Shown piece by piece: positions 43,470-55,628 of a stretch of 64,000 bases of DNA. The notes below the pieces were generated by a model that worked only from the letters and a program-made list of their open reading frames with translations, had not been told where the DNA came from and made no database searches. The DNA is from Ryuthela nishihirai (lineage: Eukaryota > Arthropoda > Arachnida > Araneae > Heptathelidae), in assembly GCA_038380435.1 (NCBI GenBank), contig JAWZYU010000672.1, positions 1-64,000 on the forward strand. Reading direction: 5' to 3'. Both the position numbers and the translations under genes were made by a program. Numbering within the stretch: position 1 is the stretch's first letter; each line of letters opens with the position of its first letter.

Positions 43470-44026
43470 GGGACGGGGTGGCTCAGTCGGTAGCGCGCCA
43501 GGCTCGTAATCTGTAGTTCCCAGGTTCGAGTCCCAGCTGGGTCAGCGTTGAGGTTTATCTCCGCAAAATTCCCCGCCTTGCCCACGGTCAGTAGGGGACA
43601 CCGATGGGCTTGGAAAGACCGCCGTCCGTCGGATGGGACGTTAAGCCGTGGCCCCGTGTGCGGGAGAGCCATACCCTGTGCACGTTAAAGAACACGCTGG
43701 ATGGCCTTGACGGGAGACTACCATCTGTCTTCCAACAGCTGTTCCAGTGGGTCCCCTCTCCCAACCTTCTCTGAGCCTTCGGGGTCCATGAGACCTGGCC
43801 ATTTAGCCCATGGTGTGCAAAAAAGTGCCGCTCAGAGGTAAAACAACCCAACGTTAAAGAACAGGCTGAATGGCCTTGACGGGAGGCTACCATCTGTCTC
43901 CCAACAGCTGTTCCAGTGGGTCCCCTCCCCCAACCTTCTCTGAGCCTTCGGGGTCCATGTGACCTGGCCATTTAGCCCATGGTGTGCAAAAAAGTGCCGC
44001 TCAGAGGTAAAACAACCCAACCCAAC
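43470..44026 (+). mobile_element. SINE A multimer, one extra 3' module
   Basis: Full copy from GGGGACGGGGTGGCTCAG, with a CAACCCAA/CGTTAAAG junction at about 43851. The tail ends CAACCCAACCCAAC. Confidence 0.93.
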
Positions 44027-44340
44027 AACTTCTTTCTATTCGTCTGTTTCACCTTTTGAGGAACCCACGCTCTAGCACGAAGTAAACCAATCTGGTCAGT
44101 GGAAACAATGCAGTGATTTATGGCCTGTCCTGGCTTTTTTTTTTCCGATTAGCAACGAAACTGAAAGTGAGAACTGGACACCCACTCGTTTAATTCCTTT
44201 CTCCGTTCTTTCTCTTTCGTCTGTAAACACTCGAAAATCAGGTTTCGGTGTTGTTTGCTCAGAACTGTCAAACGCAGAGATAAACACGAATTTAAAAAAA
44301 TACGGGTAGGGTTGTTTTATCTTTGAGCTAGTGACGTAGC
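44027..44340. other. Unique sequence, nothing recognised
   Basis: A short SINE A tail-like motif (GGGTTGTTTTATCTTTGAGC) near 44309. Confidence 0.45.
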
Positions 44341-44342
44341 TA

Positions 44343-45077
44343 CAGTCGCTCAAAAACATAACCTTTTTTAAGGTGACACGAAGGTTGCGAGATCACTCAT
44401 TTCTAAAAAAAATCGTTGCCAGATATTTTTTCTGAATTCTGTAATCAACCATAGTGTTCGGATACTTTTTTGAGCGACTGTAGGTGGTCATATTATTTTG
44501 ATACTAGATCGTGTGGGCTCACTCACGGAAATATTGAGCGTGTGCAGTTACCGTTCACAGCAAACTGGAGCGTTAACTGCACACGCTGCAGTTTGCTGTG
44601 AACGGTAACTGGAGCGTGTACAGTTGCTGTACACGCTCCAGATATTTTTCCTGAATTCTGTAATCACGTGACACGAAGGTTGCCAGATCACTAATTTCTA
44701 AAAAAAATCGTTGCCAGATATTTTTTCTGAATTCTGTAATCAACCATAGTGTTCGGATACTTTTTTGAGCGACTGTAGGTGGTCATATTATTTTGATACT
44801 AGATCGTGTGGGCTCACTCACGGAAATATTGAGCGTGTGCAGTTACCGTTCACAGCAAACTGGAGCGTGTGCAGTAACTGCACACGCTCCAGTTTGCTGT
44901 GAACGGTAACTGGAGCGTGTACAGTTGCTGTACACGTTCCAGATATTTTTCCTGAATTCTGTAATCACGTGACACGAAGGTTGCCAGATCGCTAATTTCT
45001 AAAAAAAATCGTTGCCAGATATTTTTTCTGAATTCTGTAATCAACCATGGCGTTCGGATACTTTTTTGAGCGACTGT
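44343..45077. mobile_element. Tandem array of Tc1-type palindromic MITEs
   Basis: The first unit, 44343-44480, has both inverted ends. Two longer units follow in the same orientation, each starting GGTGGTCATATTATTTTGAT after TA and ending TTTTTTGAGCGACTG (44775 and 45077), with periods of 295 and 302 bp. Each long unit contains stacked inverted repeats (GGAGCGTGTGCAGTAACTG and inverses). TA borders lie at 44341-44342, 44481-44482, 44776-44777 and 45078-45079. Confidence 0.9.
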
Positions 45078-45209
45078 ACATGGCTCCATCGGTGATTTCC
45101 TTTTTTTTGCTTTAAAAGTGTTTATTGCTGATAGCCGTTAGATAAAAAAACTTCTTTTAATTTTTTTTTTTTCAAAAAAAATTTAAGTTATGGTAGGGCC
45201 CTGGTAAAG

Positions 45210-45599
45210 GTTGGGTTGGGTTGTTTTACCTCTGAGCGGCACTTTTTTGCACACCATGGGCTAAATGGCCAGGTCACATGGACCCCGAAGGCTCAGAGAA
45301 GGTTGGGGGAGGGGACCCACTGGAACAGCTATTGGGAGACAGATAGTAGCCTCCCGTCAAGGCCATCCAGCGTGTTCTTTAACGTGCACAGCGTATGGCT
45401 CTCCCGAACACGGGACCACGGCTTAACGTCCCATCCGACGGACGGTGGCTTTTCCAAGCCCTTCGGTGTCCCCTACTGACCGTGGGAAGGGCGGGGAATT
45501 TTGCGGAGATAAATCTCAACGCTGACCCAGCTGGGACTCGAACCTGGGAACTACAGATTACGAGCCTGGTGCGCTACCGACTGAGCCACCCCCGCCCCA
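45210..45599 (-). mobile_element. SINE A with 11 bp TSD
   Basis: CCCTGGTAAAG at 45199-45209 and 45600-45610. Full length. Confidence 0.95.
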
Positions 45600-45649
45600 C
45601 CCTGGTAAAGAGGAAGTGATCGTGTCACCTTGACACATCGCTGCTCCAA

Positions 45650-46368
45650 ACAGCAGTTTTTGCATACAATGGGCTCACAGAAGGATGGAAAAGGATATTC
45701 ACTGGGCAGTGTGGGGCGGGGGTGGCTCAGTCGGTAGCGCGCCAGGCTCGTAATCTATAGTTCCCAGGTTCGAGTCCCAGCTGGGTCAGCGTTGAGATTT
45801 ATCTCCGCAAAATTCCCCGCCCTGCCCACGGTCAGTAGGGGACACCGATGGGCTTGGAAAGGCCGCCGTCCGTCGGATGGGACGTTAATCCGTGGCGCCG
45901 TGTGCGGGAGAGCCATACCCTGTGCACGTTAAAGAACACGCTGGATGGCCTTGACGATGAGGCGACCATCTGTCTCCCAACAGCTGTTCCAGTGGGTCTC
46001 CTCCCCCAACCTTCTCTGAGCCTTCGGGGTCCATGTGACCTGGCCATTTAGCCCATGGTGTGGAAAAAAGTGCCGCTCAGAGGTAAAACAACCCAACCCA
46101 ACTGGGCAGTGTTAGGTAGCCTCCCGTCAAGGCCATCCAGCGTGTCCTTTAACGTGCACAGGGTATGGCTCTCCCGCACACGGAGCCACGGCTTAACGTC
46201 CCATCCGACGGACGGCGGCCTTTCCAACCCATCGGTGTCCCCTACTGACCGTGGGCAGGGCGGGGAATTTTGCGGAGATAACTCTCAACGCTGATCCAGC
46301 TGGGACTCGAACCTGGGAACTACAAATTACGAGACTGGCGCGCTACCGACTGAGCCACCCCCGCACCC
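45650..46368 (-). mobile_element. SINE A host copy, split
   Basis: Left piece GTTTTTGCATACAATGGGCT...ACTGGGCAGTGT (45650-45712) and right piece TAGGTAGCCTCCCGTC... to the head at 46368 belong to one minus-strand copy interrupted at 45713. Confidence 0.85.
45713..46100 (+). mobile_element. SINE A nested in SINE A, 12 bp TSD
   Basis: ACTGGGCAGTGT at 45701-45712 and 46101-46112. Full-length copy in the opposite orientation to its host. Confidence 0.95.
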
Positions 46369-46898
46369 TAGTTCTACCGTGAATTGAATAATTCTGTTGG
46401 TTGTAATTTAGGGGCTCAGTTTGCCAAAAGGAGTTGGTCTTTGAGCCTCGTTAGACTGCCATGTAAGAGAAAATAATTGCCTGATATCTCCGCAACTGCC
46501 ACATCGAGCAAACAGCTGAAACTTTCCTCAACGCTGTCATCTTCCAGCATTGCCTTCGAAGCGGCAAATATCCTCTGCCACCAGAAGCAGTATCAGTTTA
46601 TGATAAAGTGACGTTTTGTGTGTGCGCGGGCGCGTGAAAAGGTGTCGCCGGTGGAAGTGAAATGGGGATGGCTATTACGCACAAGGTTGCTTTACCTTAT
46701 TTCTTGAGAAGTTCCTCCCCGCCGCTGAAACTCAAGGCCGTAACCGTGTCTCTGAAGGACGACTACTACAAGTGGCCATTGTTGGTCTGCTAATTTTCAC
46801 CAGACCTTCTATTGCTTTATTATGGCCACACAGAAAGTGGCTTGGTGCTTTGAAGCTTCTGAGCTTTCCGGCGTTTTCTTTAAACAACAAGAATGGCC
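46369..46898. other. Unique sequence, nothing recognised
   Basis: Moderately GC-balanced; no open frame or family I can name. Confidence 0.45.
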
Positions 46899-46910
46899 TC
46901 ACAGCGAAAG

Positions 46911-47805
46911 GTTGGGTTAGGTTGTTTTACCTCTGAGCGGCACCTTTTTGCACACCATGGGCTAAATGGCCAGGTCACATGGACCCCGTAACCTCAGAGA
47001 AGGTTGGGGGAGGGGACCCGCTGGAACAGCTGTTGGGAGACAGATGGTAGCCTCACGTCAAGGCCATCCAGCGTGTTCTTTAACGTTGGATTGTTTTACC
47101 TCTGAGCGGCACTTTTTTTGCACACCATGGGCTAAATGGCAAGGTCACATGGACCCCGAAGGCTCAGAGAAGGTTGGGGGAGGGGACCCACTGGAACAGC
47201 TGTTGGGAGACAGATGGTAGCCTCCCGTTAAGGCCATCCAGCGTGTTCTTTAACGTTGGGTTGTTTTACCTCTGAGCGGCACTTTTTTTGCACACCATGG
47301 GCTAAATGGCCAGGTCACAAGGACCCCGAAGGCTCAGAGAAGGTTGGTGGAGGGGACCCACTGGAACAGCTGTTGGGAGACAGATGGTAGCCTCCCGTCA
47401 AGGCCATCCAGCGTGTTCTTTAACGTTGGATTGCTTTACCTCTGAGCGGCACTTTTTTTGCACACCATGGGCCAGGTCACATGGACCTCGAAGGCTCAGA
47501 GAAGGTTGGGGGAGGGGACCCACTGGAACAGCTGTTGGGAGACAGATAGTAGCCTCCCGTCAAGGCCATCCAGCGTGTTCTTTAACGTGCACAGTTTATG
47601 GCTCTCTCCCGCACACGGAGCCATGGCTTAACGTCCCATCCGACGGACGGCGGCCTTTCCAAGCCCATCGGTGTCCCTCTACTGACCGTGGGCAGGGCGG
47701 GGAATATTGCGGAGATAAATCTCAACGCTGACCCAGCTGGGACTCGAACCTGGGAACTACAGATTACGAGCCTGGCGCGCTACCGACTGAGCCACCCCCG
47801 CCCCA
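46911..47805 (-). mobile_element. SINE A multimer, three extra 3' modules, TSD
   Basis: CAC-GCGAAAG (one mismatch) lies at 46900-46910 and about 47806-47816. Junctions near 47085, 47255 and 47425 give 170 bp periods. The third module lost ~9 bp (ATGGGCCAGGTCAC). Confidence 0.93.
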
Positions 47806-47816
47806 CACTGCGAAAG

Positions 47817-48450
47817 AAAACCAGTGCAATAACTTCACGTGCTTCAATTTGGTGTGACGCCATCTTTATCGCTGGTTGATGGTTGTGTTTTAAGATCCTA
47901 TGTAGTTTAGGATGGTTGGACAACGCCAAACCGTCTCAAAACGCTTTCTGTGCGGTCGTGGCGTTACGTGCAACGGGCTACACTTGCTTGCACGTGCAGC
48001 CAGTGGTTGTGTGCATCTCGTAAGCAAAGGCTAATAGTGTTGCCATCGCCGCGATGATAAATTGATGAACCACAATCAACAAAAGTTGCCTAACTGTTGG
48101 GATTAAAAGTAACTGGAAAGGTTATCAGGGGATTGTCTCGGTGGATCTCTTTCCAGATGATGGAAGAGGTGGAGAAAAAATAATACGACCATGCGCAAGG
48201 AATTGAAGGACGATCATTTGAATTTTCGTTAATTTTGACGAAGCATTCTTAAAGTTTAGAATTGTGAAATGATTTCTTTCTGAAACTATAAATCGTTTTC
48301 ATTGTAGAAACTTAGCGAAAGTAACAGCTGCTCTGGTTTTGAGATTAAAAAAAATAAGGTATATAAATGACCACGTACTTTTTACTATATTTCTGACCTA
48401 TAAAAATATCCCTCATTTAAAAAATACTCTTTTTGGAATATCTTTTGTGA
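47817..48450. other. Unique sequence, nothing recognised
   Basis: No feature seen. Confidence 0.45.
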
Positions 48451-48451
48451 T

Positions 48452-48661
48452 TAGGATTGAGTTGTTTTGCAACTGAGCTGCATTTTTTTTTGCACACAAT
48501 GGGCTAAATGGCCAAGTCACAAGGACCAACAGGGCTCAGAGAAAGTCGGGAAAGGGGCTTCGCTGGACAGATGGTAGTCTACCGTTAAGGCCATCCAGCG
48601 TGTACGACTCTCCCGTACACGCTGCCAAAGCCTATCGGTGTCCCATACTGACCGTGGGCAG
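48452..48661 (-). mobile_element. Old SINE A fragment
   Basis: Tail-to-middle piece with deletions (ACTGAGCTGCATTTTTTTTT..., CTATCGGTGTCCCATACTGA), ending where the next copy's tail begins. Confidence 0.78.
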
Positions 48662-49037
48662 GGTTGGGTTATTTTACCTCTGAGCGGCACATTTTTTGCA
48701 CACCATGGGCTAAATGGCCAGGTCACATGGACCCCGAAGGTTGGGGGAGAGGACCCACTGGAACAGTCGTTGGGAGACAGATGGTAGCCTCCCGTCAAGG
48801 CTATCCAGCGTGTTCTTTAACGTGCACAGGGTATGGCTCTCCCACACACGGGGCCACGGCTTAACGTCCCATCCGACGGACGGCGGCCTTTCCAAGCCCA
48901 TCGGTGTCCCCTACTGACCGTGGGCAGGGCAGGGAATTTTGCGGAGATAAATCTCAACGCTGACCCAGCTGGGACTCAAACCTGGGAACTACAGATTACG
49001 AGCCTGGCGCGCTACCGACTGAGCCACCCCCGCCCCA
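48662..49037 (-). mobile_element. SINE A, full length
   Basis: Tail at 48662 directly abuts the older fragment; head end at 49037. An ~18 bp deletion removes CTCAGAGAAGG upstream of TTGGGGGAGAGG. Confidence 0.9.
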
Positions 49038-49124
49038 TTTTATTTAAGTTAATGCTAGGTTGAACATTACCACCACCCAATTGCAGAAGCGGGGTTCTTC
49101 AAACTTTACTGTGGGGTTTAAACA

Positions 49125-49812
49125 CCGCCCCCCCCCCCCCCCCTCGAAATACGGTCGTCTTATACAAAATCTGACTTGTGTCCTGCTTTGAAATCCAAAG
49201 TCGTTGTATAATTTTACTTTAGCCCCATAATCGATTATTGCGACACTTAAAAAAAAACTATCAAATTTTATTCCATATAGAATATTGTTTTAACCTTTCC
49301 TGTCCGGTGGATTATTGGGGTGGGGGTGGCTCAGTCGGTAGCGGGAAGAATTAGTGCAATGAGTCCCAGCTGGGTCAGCGTTAAGATTTATCTCCGCAAA
49401 ACTCCCCGCCCTGGCCACGGACGCCGATGGGCTTAGAAAACCCGCCGTCCATCGGAAGGGACGTTTAAGTCGTGGCCCCGTGTGCGGGAGAGCCATACCC
49501 TGTGCACGTTAAAGAACACGCTGGATGGCCCTGACGGGAGGCTACCATCTTTCTCCCAACAGCTGTTCCAGTGGGTCTCCTCCCCAACCTTCTCGGGTTA
49601 GATAGCAGCTCGTGACCTGGCCATTTAGCCGTGGTGTGCAAAGAAGTGCCGCTCAGAAGTAAAACAACCCAACCCGGTGGATTATTTAAGTGATATCACT
49701 TAAATAATCACTTTAATAATATTTCTTAAGTCTTATTTATCAGATCCCCCAAAACTAAATTCAACGGAACCTCCCCACCGCGACCGAAACTAAATTCCTG
49801 GCTACATCCCTG
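49125..49812 (+). mobile_element. hAT-type non-autonomous element (type C), split by SINE A
   Basis: Left part with ACGGTCGTCTTATACAAAAT..., CTTTCCTGTCCGGTGG; right part ends CTGGCTACATCCCTG (49812), the hAT-like terminus. A short self-complementary AAGTGATATCACTT sits at 49688-49701. The left end is obscured by a C-run. Confidence 0.75.
49317..49673 (+). mobile_element. SINE A with 13 bp TSD, B box lost
   Basis: CCGGTGGATTATT at 49304-49316 and 49674-49686. The head is damaged: after GTAGCGGG there is foreign sequence until GAGTCCCAGCTGGG, so the promoter is broken. Confidence 0.94.
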
Positions 49813-49822
49813 TATTAGAGGG

Positions 49823-50204
49823 TTGGGTTGTTTTACCTCTGAGCGGCACTTTTTTGCACACCATGGGCTAAATGGCCAGGTCACATGGACTCCGTAGGCT
49901 CAGAGAAGGTTGGGGGAGGGGACCCACTGGAACAGCTGTTGGGAGAAAGATGGTAGCCTCCCGTCAAGGCCATCCAGCGTGTTCTTTAACGTGCACAGGG
50001 TATGGCTCTCCCGCACACGGTGCCACGGCTTAACGTCCCATCCGACGGACGGCGGACTTTCCAAGCCCATCGGTGTTCCCTACTGACCGTGGGCAGACGG
50101 AGAATGTTCCGGAGATAAATCTCAACGCTGACCCAGCTGCGACTCGAACCTGGGAACTACAGATTACAAGCCTGGCTCGCTACCGACTGAGCCACCCCGC
50201 CCCA
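49823..50204 (-). mobile_element. SINE A with TSD, next to hAT-type end
   Basis: TATTAGAGGG at 49813-49822 and 50205-50214. It inserted immediately beside the right end of the type C element. Confidence 0.94.
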
Positions 50205-50214
50205 TATTAGAGGG

Positions 50215-51012
50215 TAATGTATTATTGCATAGTATGAAAGAATTCTGAAATTTGAACACGTTAAACATTAAAGATGCAAAACTACATTCACGGAATGCAC
50301 AAGTAGTTGACTTGCAAAAGTCAAAATTGCGATAAATTTCCCACCTACAAAAATTTCAATAAAAAGGCGGCGACATCAGGCAAACAACTGGAATGTTTAT
50401 TCACAAAATGCAAATCTCAAAAAGAATTCCATCCAGTTCAAAAATAATGCAAATGTGGTAAACCCCCGTCCCCCCAACCCCCAGTTGAGACTTTTTTTTT
50501 TTATGACAAACAAGCCCCTAACCATCAGCAAAGATAAACGTGTTTCGACACTGAGACCGGCCTAGAGAGAAATTGTTATCGAGTTCGAGATAGAAAGAAG
50601 CAAAAAATAAACTGAAGAAGAAAACAAACTTAAGAAACAAGCGAATTGGTGGAGAGAAAAGTCTTGTAAACCTGTCCCAGGACACTGAGAAACAAGCTGG
50701 TCTCCTTGGTTGGCATGTGAGGTCACTAACTGGTTCTTCTGGTTTTGCTGCAAGCACCAGGTGCCGGCAGACCTGGCTCATCACTGCTAGCTAGTCATTG
50801 TAATTGTGTTGCATGTGAGCTCGCTTCTGCGTTCTATAAAGATGGAGGATGCGATCGCCTTTGCGTACAAAACTTAACCACCGCGCACTGGAGATCTCTT
50901 AAAATGTATCACATGAAGAGTGACAATTAATGTTCCGTTTTGATGCTATGATGTAAATGCAATCGAAAGAGTTAAAATTAAATTCTCAGGAGTATGGCTT
51001 ACTGGAAACTTC
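50215..51012. other. Unique sequence, nothing recognised
   Basis: Open frames on the minus strand (50518-50784) have no recognisable domain. Confidence 0.4.
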
Positions 51013-51016
51013 AAAT

Positions 51017-51714
51017 GGGTTGGGTTGTTTTACCTCTGAGAGGAACTTTTTTGCACACCATGGGCTAAATGACCATGTCACGAGGACCCCCGAGGGCTCA
51101 GAGAAGGTTGGGGGAGGGGACCCACTGGAACAGCTGTTGGGAGACAGATGGTAGCCTCCCCTCAAGGCCATCCAGCGTGTTCTTTAACATTGGGTTGTTT
51201 TACCTCTGAGGGGCACTTTTTTGCACACCATGGGCTAAATGGCCAGGTCACAAGGACTCCAAAGGCTCAGAGAAGGTTGGGGGAGGGGACCCACTTGAAC
51301 AGCTGTTGGGAGACAGATGGTAGCCTCCCGTCAAGGCCATCCAGCGTGTTCTTTAACGTTGGGTTGTTTTACCTCTGAGCGGCACGTTTTTGCACACCAT
51401 GGGCTAAATGGCCAGGTCACGAGGACCCCCGAGGGCTCAGAGAAGGTTGGGGGAGGGGACCCACTGGAACAGCTGTTGGGAGACAGATGGTAGCTTCCCG
51501 TCAAGGCCATCCAGTGTGTTCTTTATCGTGCACATGGTATGGCTCTCCCGCATACGGGGCCACGGCTTAACGTCCCATTCGACGGACGGCGGCCTTTCCA
51601 AGCTCATCGGTGTCCCCTACTGACCGTGGGCAAAGAATTTTCCGGAGATAAATCTTAACGCTGACCCAGTTGGGACTCGAACCTGGGAACTGCAGATTAC
51701 GAGCCTGGCGCACT
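51017..51714 (-). mobile_element. SINE A multimer, two extra 3' modules
   Basis: Junctions near 51189 (with ACATTGGG in place of ACGTTGGG) and 51358, 169 bp apart. The head ends at GCGCACTACC, so the first ~20 bp of the tRNA part is missing. Confidence 0.92.
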
Positions 51715-51715
51715 A

Positions 51716-52216
51716 CCATTTTAATATTAATATTTTGTAAATTGAGCAAGATGGAAGAATTTTTTTTTTTGTAAAAGAAATAATTAACTGAGTGCTTTCC
51801 CGGAATATTCCCGAATTAGGAACCGAAATTGTGGGTTTATTTTCATCTCATTTGAATTGTCATAGGCTGGTGGAATTAAGCATAAAGGGAAATCGATGTC
51901 ACTAACCGTAACCGCATCTCTTCCGAGTGACGCACTTCCAAAAGAATTGGTGCAATGTGTTCCAATGAATGAATGAATATCGAGGTCAGATAACGAACCA
52001 ACTGTCTGCACGCAAATGTGGCTTAAAAATAAGATTTGCGCGCAAGACTCATTTATTATTCTATTATGAAACCGATTATTAAAGGAAAGGAAAAGGATTA
52101 AATGCTGAACAATGTATGTAAATTATTTTTCTGTTCAGCTTTAGATGTAACTATTAATCCTTTTTTTTCTGCACATACACAACTTTGTATATTACAGAAA
52201 CAATTTCGATAGTTCA
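51716..52216. other. AT-rich sequence, nothing recognised
   Basis: No feature seen. Confidence 0.5.
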
Positions 52217-52224
52217 ATTTTCCC

Positions 52225-52870
52225 GCTTTTGTTTTGCCTCTGAGTGGCACTTCTTTTGCACGCACTGGGCTAAATGGCCAAGTCACAAAGTTGGGTTCGG
52301 TTTTTTCACCTCTGAGCGGCACTTTTTTGCACATCATGGGCTAAATGGCCAGGTCACAAGGACCCCGAAGCTCAGAGAAGGTTGGGGGAGGGGACCCACT
52401 GGGACAGCTGTTGGGAGACAGATGGTAGCCTCCCGTCAAGGCCATCCAGCGTGTTCTTTAACGTGCACAGGATATGTCTCTCCCGCACACGGGGCCACGG
52501 CTTAACGTCCCATCCGACGGACGGCGGCCTTTCCAAGCCCATCGGTGTCCCCTACTGACCGTGGGCAGGGGGGGGGGAATTTTGCGGAGATAAATCTCAA
52601 CGCTGACCCAGCTGGGACTCGAACCTGGGAACTACAGATTACGAGCCTGGCGCGCTACCGACTGAACCACCCCCGCCCCAGGTCACAAAGACCTTAAAGG
52701 TTCAATGAAAGGTGACCCTCTGGACAGCTGTTAGATGGAAGCCTCCTGTATTTTTAACGTGCACAGAGTATCGCGCTATTGCACACGGGGACATGGCTTT
52801 ACATCCCATCCGACGGACGGCGGCCTTTCCAAACCCTTCGGTGTCCCCTTTTACACCGAGTGAGAGGAGA
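52225..52870 (-). mobile_element. Old SINE A, host of a younger copy
   Basis: Tail at 52225-52290 (CCTCTGAGTGGCACTTCTTT), remainder from 52680 (GGTCACAAAGACC...) to the middle domain at about 52855. No head. Confidence 0.82.
52291..52679 (-). mobile_element. SINE A nested, 10 bp TSD
   Basis: (A/G)GTCACAAAG at 52281-52290 and 52681-52690; full-length copy. A G-run interrupts the GGCAGGG...GAATTTTG segment. Confidence 0.92.
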
Positions 52871-53206
52871 GGGTTTAACAGATATATAAAAATGGCGAAA
52901 GCTGAAAGAATCATTTAAAAAAAAATTCGAAATGAATTTAAGTAAATGATTTATGAAAACGCTTATTTACTTTTCGAATAAATTCTTATGACTAGAAGCA
53001 TTAATTTAATTAGATAATTAATAATCTCAAAGGAGCTTCCAACGTGGATTCCCATTCACGTAAGACAGAATTCTTGGAATACTTTTGATTAATGTAAGCG
53101 TAGAAATCGTGGACGTCTGCAGCGAGGGTGGTGGTGGGAGGGGGGGTGAGAGGGTTGTAAATAGTGGTAATTTTAGTGGCGTCTGGAATGGGGTTGGTTC
53201 AGATGG
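52871..53206. other. AT-rich sequence, nothing recognised
   Basis: No feature seen. Confidence 0.5.
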
Positions 53207-53208
53207 TA

Positions 53209-53428
53209 CAGTCGCTCAAAAAAGTATCCGAACACTATGGTTGATTACAGAATTTAGAAAAAAATACCTGGCATCGATTTTTTTTTTAGAAATTAGAGAT
53301 CTGGCAACCTTCGTGCCACGTGACACGAAGGTTACCAGATCTCTAATTTCTAAAAACAAATCGTTGCCAGATATTTTTTCTGAATTCTGTAATCGACCAT
53401 AGTGTTCGGATACTTTTTTGAGCGACTG
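53209..53428. mobile_element. Tc1-type palindromic MITE, near-perfect hairpin
   Basis: CAGTCGCTCAAAAAAGTATCC to TTTTTTGAGCGACTG, TA on both sides (53207-53208, 53429-53430). The centre GTGCCACGTGACACGAAGG makes the two ~105 bp arms inverse complements of each other. Confidence 0.94.
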
Positions 53429-53434
53429 TACCTC

Positions 53435-53728
53435 CAGGGACGTAACCAGGGGAACTTCCCTCCCCCCTAAAATCCGGTCGTCTTATATGAAATCTCAAAC
53501 CTGTCTACCGGCTTTGAAATCCAAAACAGTTACCTTTGTATAATTTTATTTTAGCTCCATATTATTTATGTCCGACACTAAAAATGATTAAAAAAAATTA
53601 TAAAAACTTATTCCATGTAGAATATAATTTAAATATTCCCTGTCCGGTGGAATATTTTAGTAATTGGGAAACCCTATTCGTCTTATTGTTAGATCCCCCC
53701 GTGAAATTAAATACTGGGTACGTGCCTG
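53435..53728. mobile_element. hAT-type non-autonomous element (type C), reference copy
   Basis: Begins CAGGGACGTAACCAGG and ends CTGGGTACGTGCCTG, short imperfect inverted ends. TGTACCTC/GGTACCTC flank it (53427-53434 and 53729-53736), an 8 bp duplication with one mismatch. It inserted exactly at the right end of the MITE at 53209-53428. Uninterrupted, so it defines the family used for the copies at 7975, 29230 and 49125. Confidence 0.85.
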
Positions 53729-53919
53729 GGTACCTCCAAGACTGTAAATGGGGGTGGGGGCGCCGTTCCCTTTAGTCATTTTGATTCCTTATATTTAGCG
53801 ACAGGAAATAGATCCATTGCAGGTGTATCCACTCCATAGGGGTGGTCAAAATTCCTTCGCGTTAGAACAGATTTTTTATGTGTCGCTTAACGTCGTCATT
53901 CAACTGATTGTGTGTGTGG

Positions 53920-54297
53920 GGGGGGGGTCTCAATCGGTTGCGTGCCAGGCTCGTAATCTGCAGTTCCCAGTCGAGTCCCAGTTGAACCAGCGTTGATATT
54001 TATCTCCGCAAAACTCCCCTCCCTGCCCACGGTCAGTAAGGAACACCGAAGGCTTGGAAAGGTCTCCGTCAGTCGGATGGGACGTGAAGACGTGTGCGGG
54101 AGAGCCATACCTGTGCACGTTAAAGAACACGCTGGATGGCCTTGACGGGACGCTACCATCTGTCTCCCAACAGCTGTTCCAGTGGGTCCCCTCCCCCAAC
54201 CTTCTCTGAGCCTTCGGGGTCCTTGTGACCTGGCCATTTAGCCCATGGTGTGCAAAAAAAGTGCCTCTCAGAGGTAAAACTACCCAACAACCCAACC
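53920..54297 (+). mobile_element. Diverged SINE A
   Basis: Head GGTCTCAATCGGTTGCGTGCC has a damaged A box and a B box missing two bases (CAGTCGAGTCC). Middle and tail are good. Confidence 0.88.
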
Positions 54298-54299
54298 TC

Positions 54300-55624
54300 T
54301 TTGAACTTTTGCTAAAGAAATGCGAAAAAGGTAGTGAAATAGGTTGGTAAATCCCAGCCGCTATTCACTCAAATTCGACAAGTATCAAGTTTAGATTGAT
54401 TTAATTAAATATTAGTAGATGTAGAAAATAAATCTTGCTGTACGCAAACATTTCCTTTTCAGCGATTAAATAGGAAAACGACGGCAACAATCTGCTAGAA
54501 ACGCTTTCAAACGAAAGTTATTGCTGGTGACGTCAAAGTTCGAAATGCATCACGTTTCCTGACGACGCGAAAGGAACTGACGCCAAGACATCGCACGAGC
54601 AGAAACTACCAGTTAATCCTCTAAGCCGAAGGTAGCTTGAAGAATTTCCAAGAACACCGGCTACCTTTTTCGGTATTCATAAGCTAGAGCAATTCCCTTA
54701 AATATACTTCTCGTATATGTTTGTGGCGTGGACAACGGAGTTGCCTTCCCTTTTATAATACATCTCTTCGCTTCTCTTAAAACACGCGAGTCATTCACCG
54801 GCCTAGTTGTTGCCATTGTGTTTGCAGAAGCTACCTTCCGCAGATTATCGATCTGGCAACAGCTCCGTATTGTGGAACGGAGGCGCGTGCGGCTATCGCG
54901 TCATCACTGCTGCTCACGACGAGTTCGGAGAGAAGCTGTTAATAATAGAAGGTTTGAAAAAAAATATGGTCGATCGGATTGGATGGAGAAACTGCATTAG
55001 GTTTATTGATACCGTTTGCGTAACAGATAGCATCCTAATTAACTTTAAATTGACTGCTAATTAACGCAAAGAATGCTATTCTTTTACCTTCTTCAGGAAG
55101 GCAGTTTCGAGAGATCCCGGAACATGTTCAAACTGAATAAATTGTTTAGAGACTGAAATTACTTCTTTCGTTAGCATTAAGTATACGATGAACAATAATT
55201 AACATAGTAGACTATGTTCAATTCTGTTTTTACACGGTAGATAGGTTCCCGAAAAAACTGCAAAAAAAATGCAGTGCTTGTGGAAAAAAAATAGAAGATT
55301 GGTTCCAGACGTGAAAACTCAGTACAAATAATAAGTTGTTTTTAAACAAATCATATCAAAATGTTTAATTAAATGTTTTATTTGATTTTTATTCGTTTAA
55401 AGAATTTTTTTATTTTAAAAACTTATAAAGATAATTTTATGTACAATTATAAAGTAAATTATCCTTCATAAAGAATATAATATGTCACTAATAACAACCC
55501 AACCGGTTGCCTCATAAGAAATTCTGAATTTTTGTTTTTCTGCGTCATTTTACAACTTATTTTGCAAACCATCGAATCTTCCAGAAAAGAATTTTCTTTT
55601 AACTAACAAATGTAACATCCACTG
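54300..55624. other. Unique sequence, no gene called
   Basis: 54480-55060 is more balanced in composition and contains overlapping open frames (54728-55000 and 54807-55064 plus) that I cannot assign. The rest is very AT-rich. Confidence 0.35.
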
Positions 55625-55628
55625 TTAA

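Noticed and set aside
54728..55064. Two overlapping plus-strand frames as possible gene
   Set aside because: No family resemblance and mutually exclusive frames; possible exon at best.
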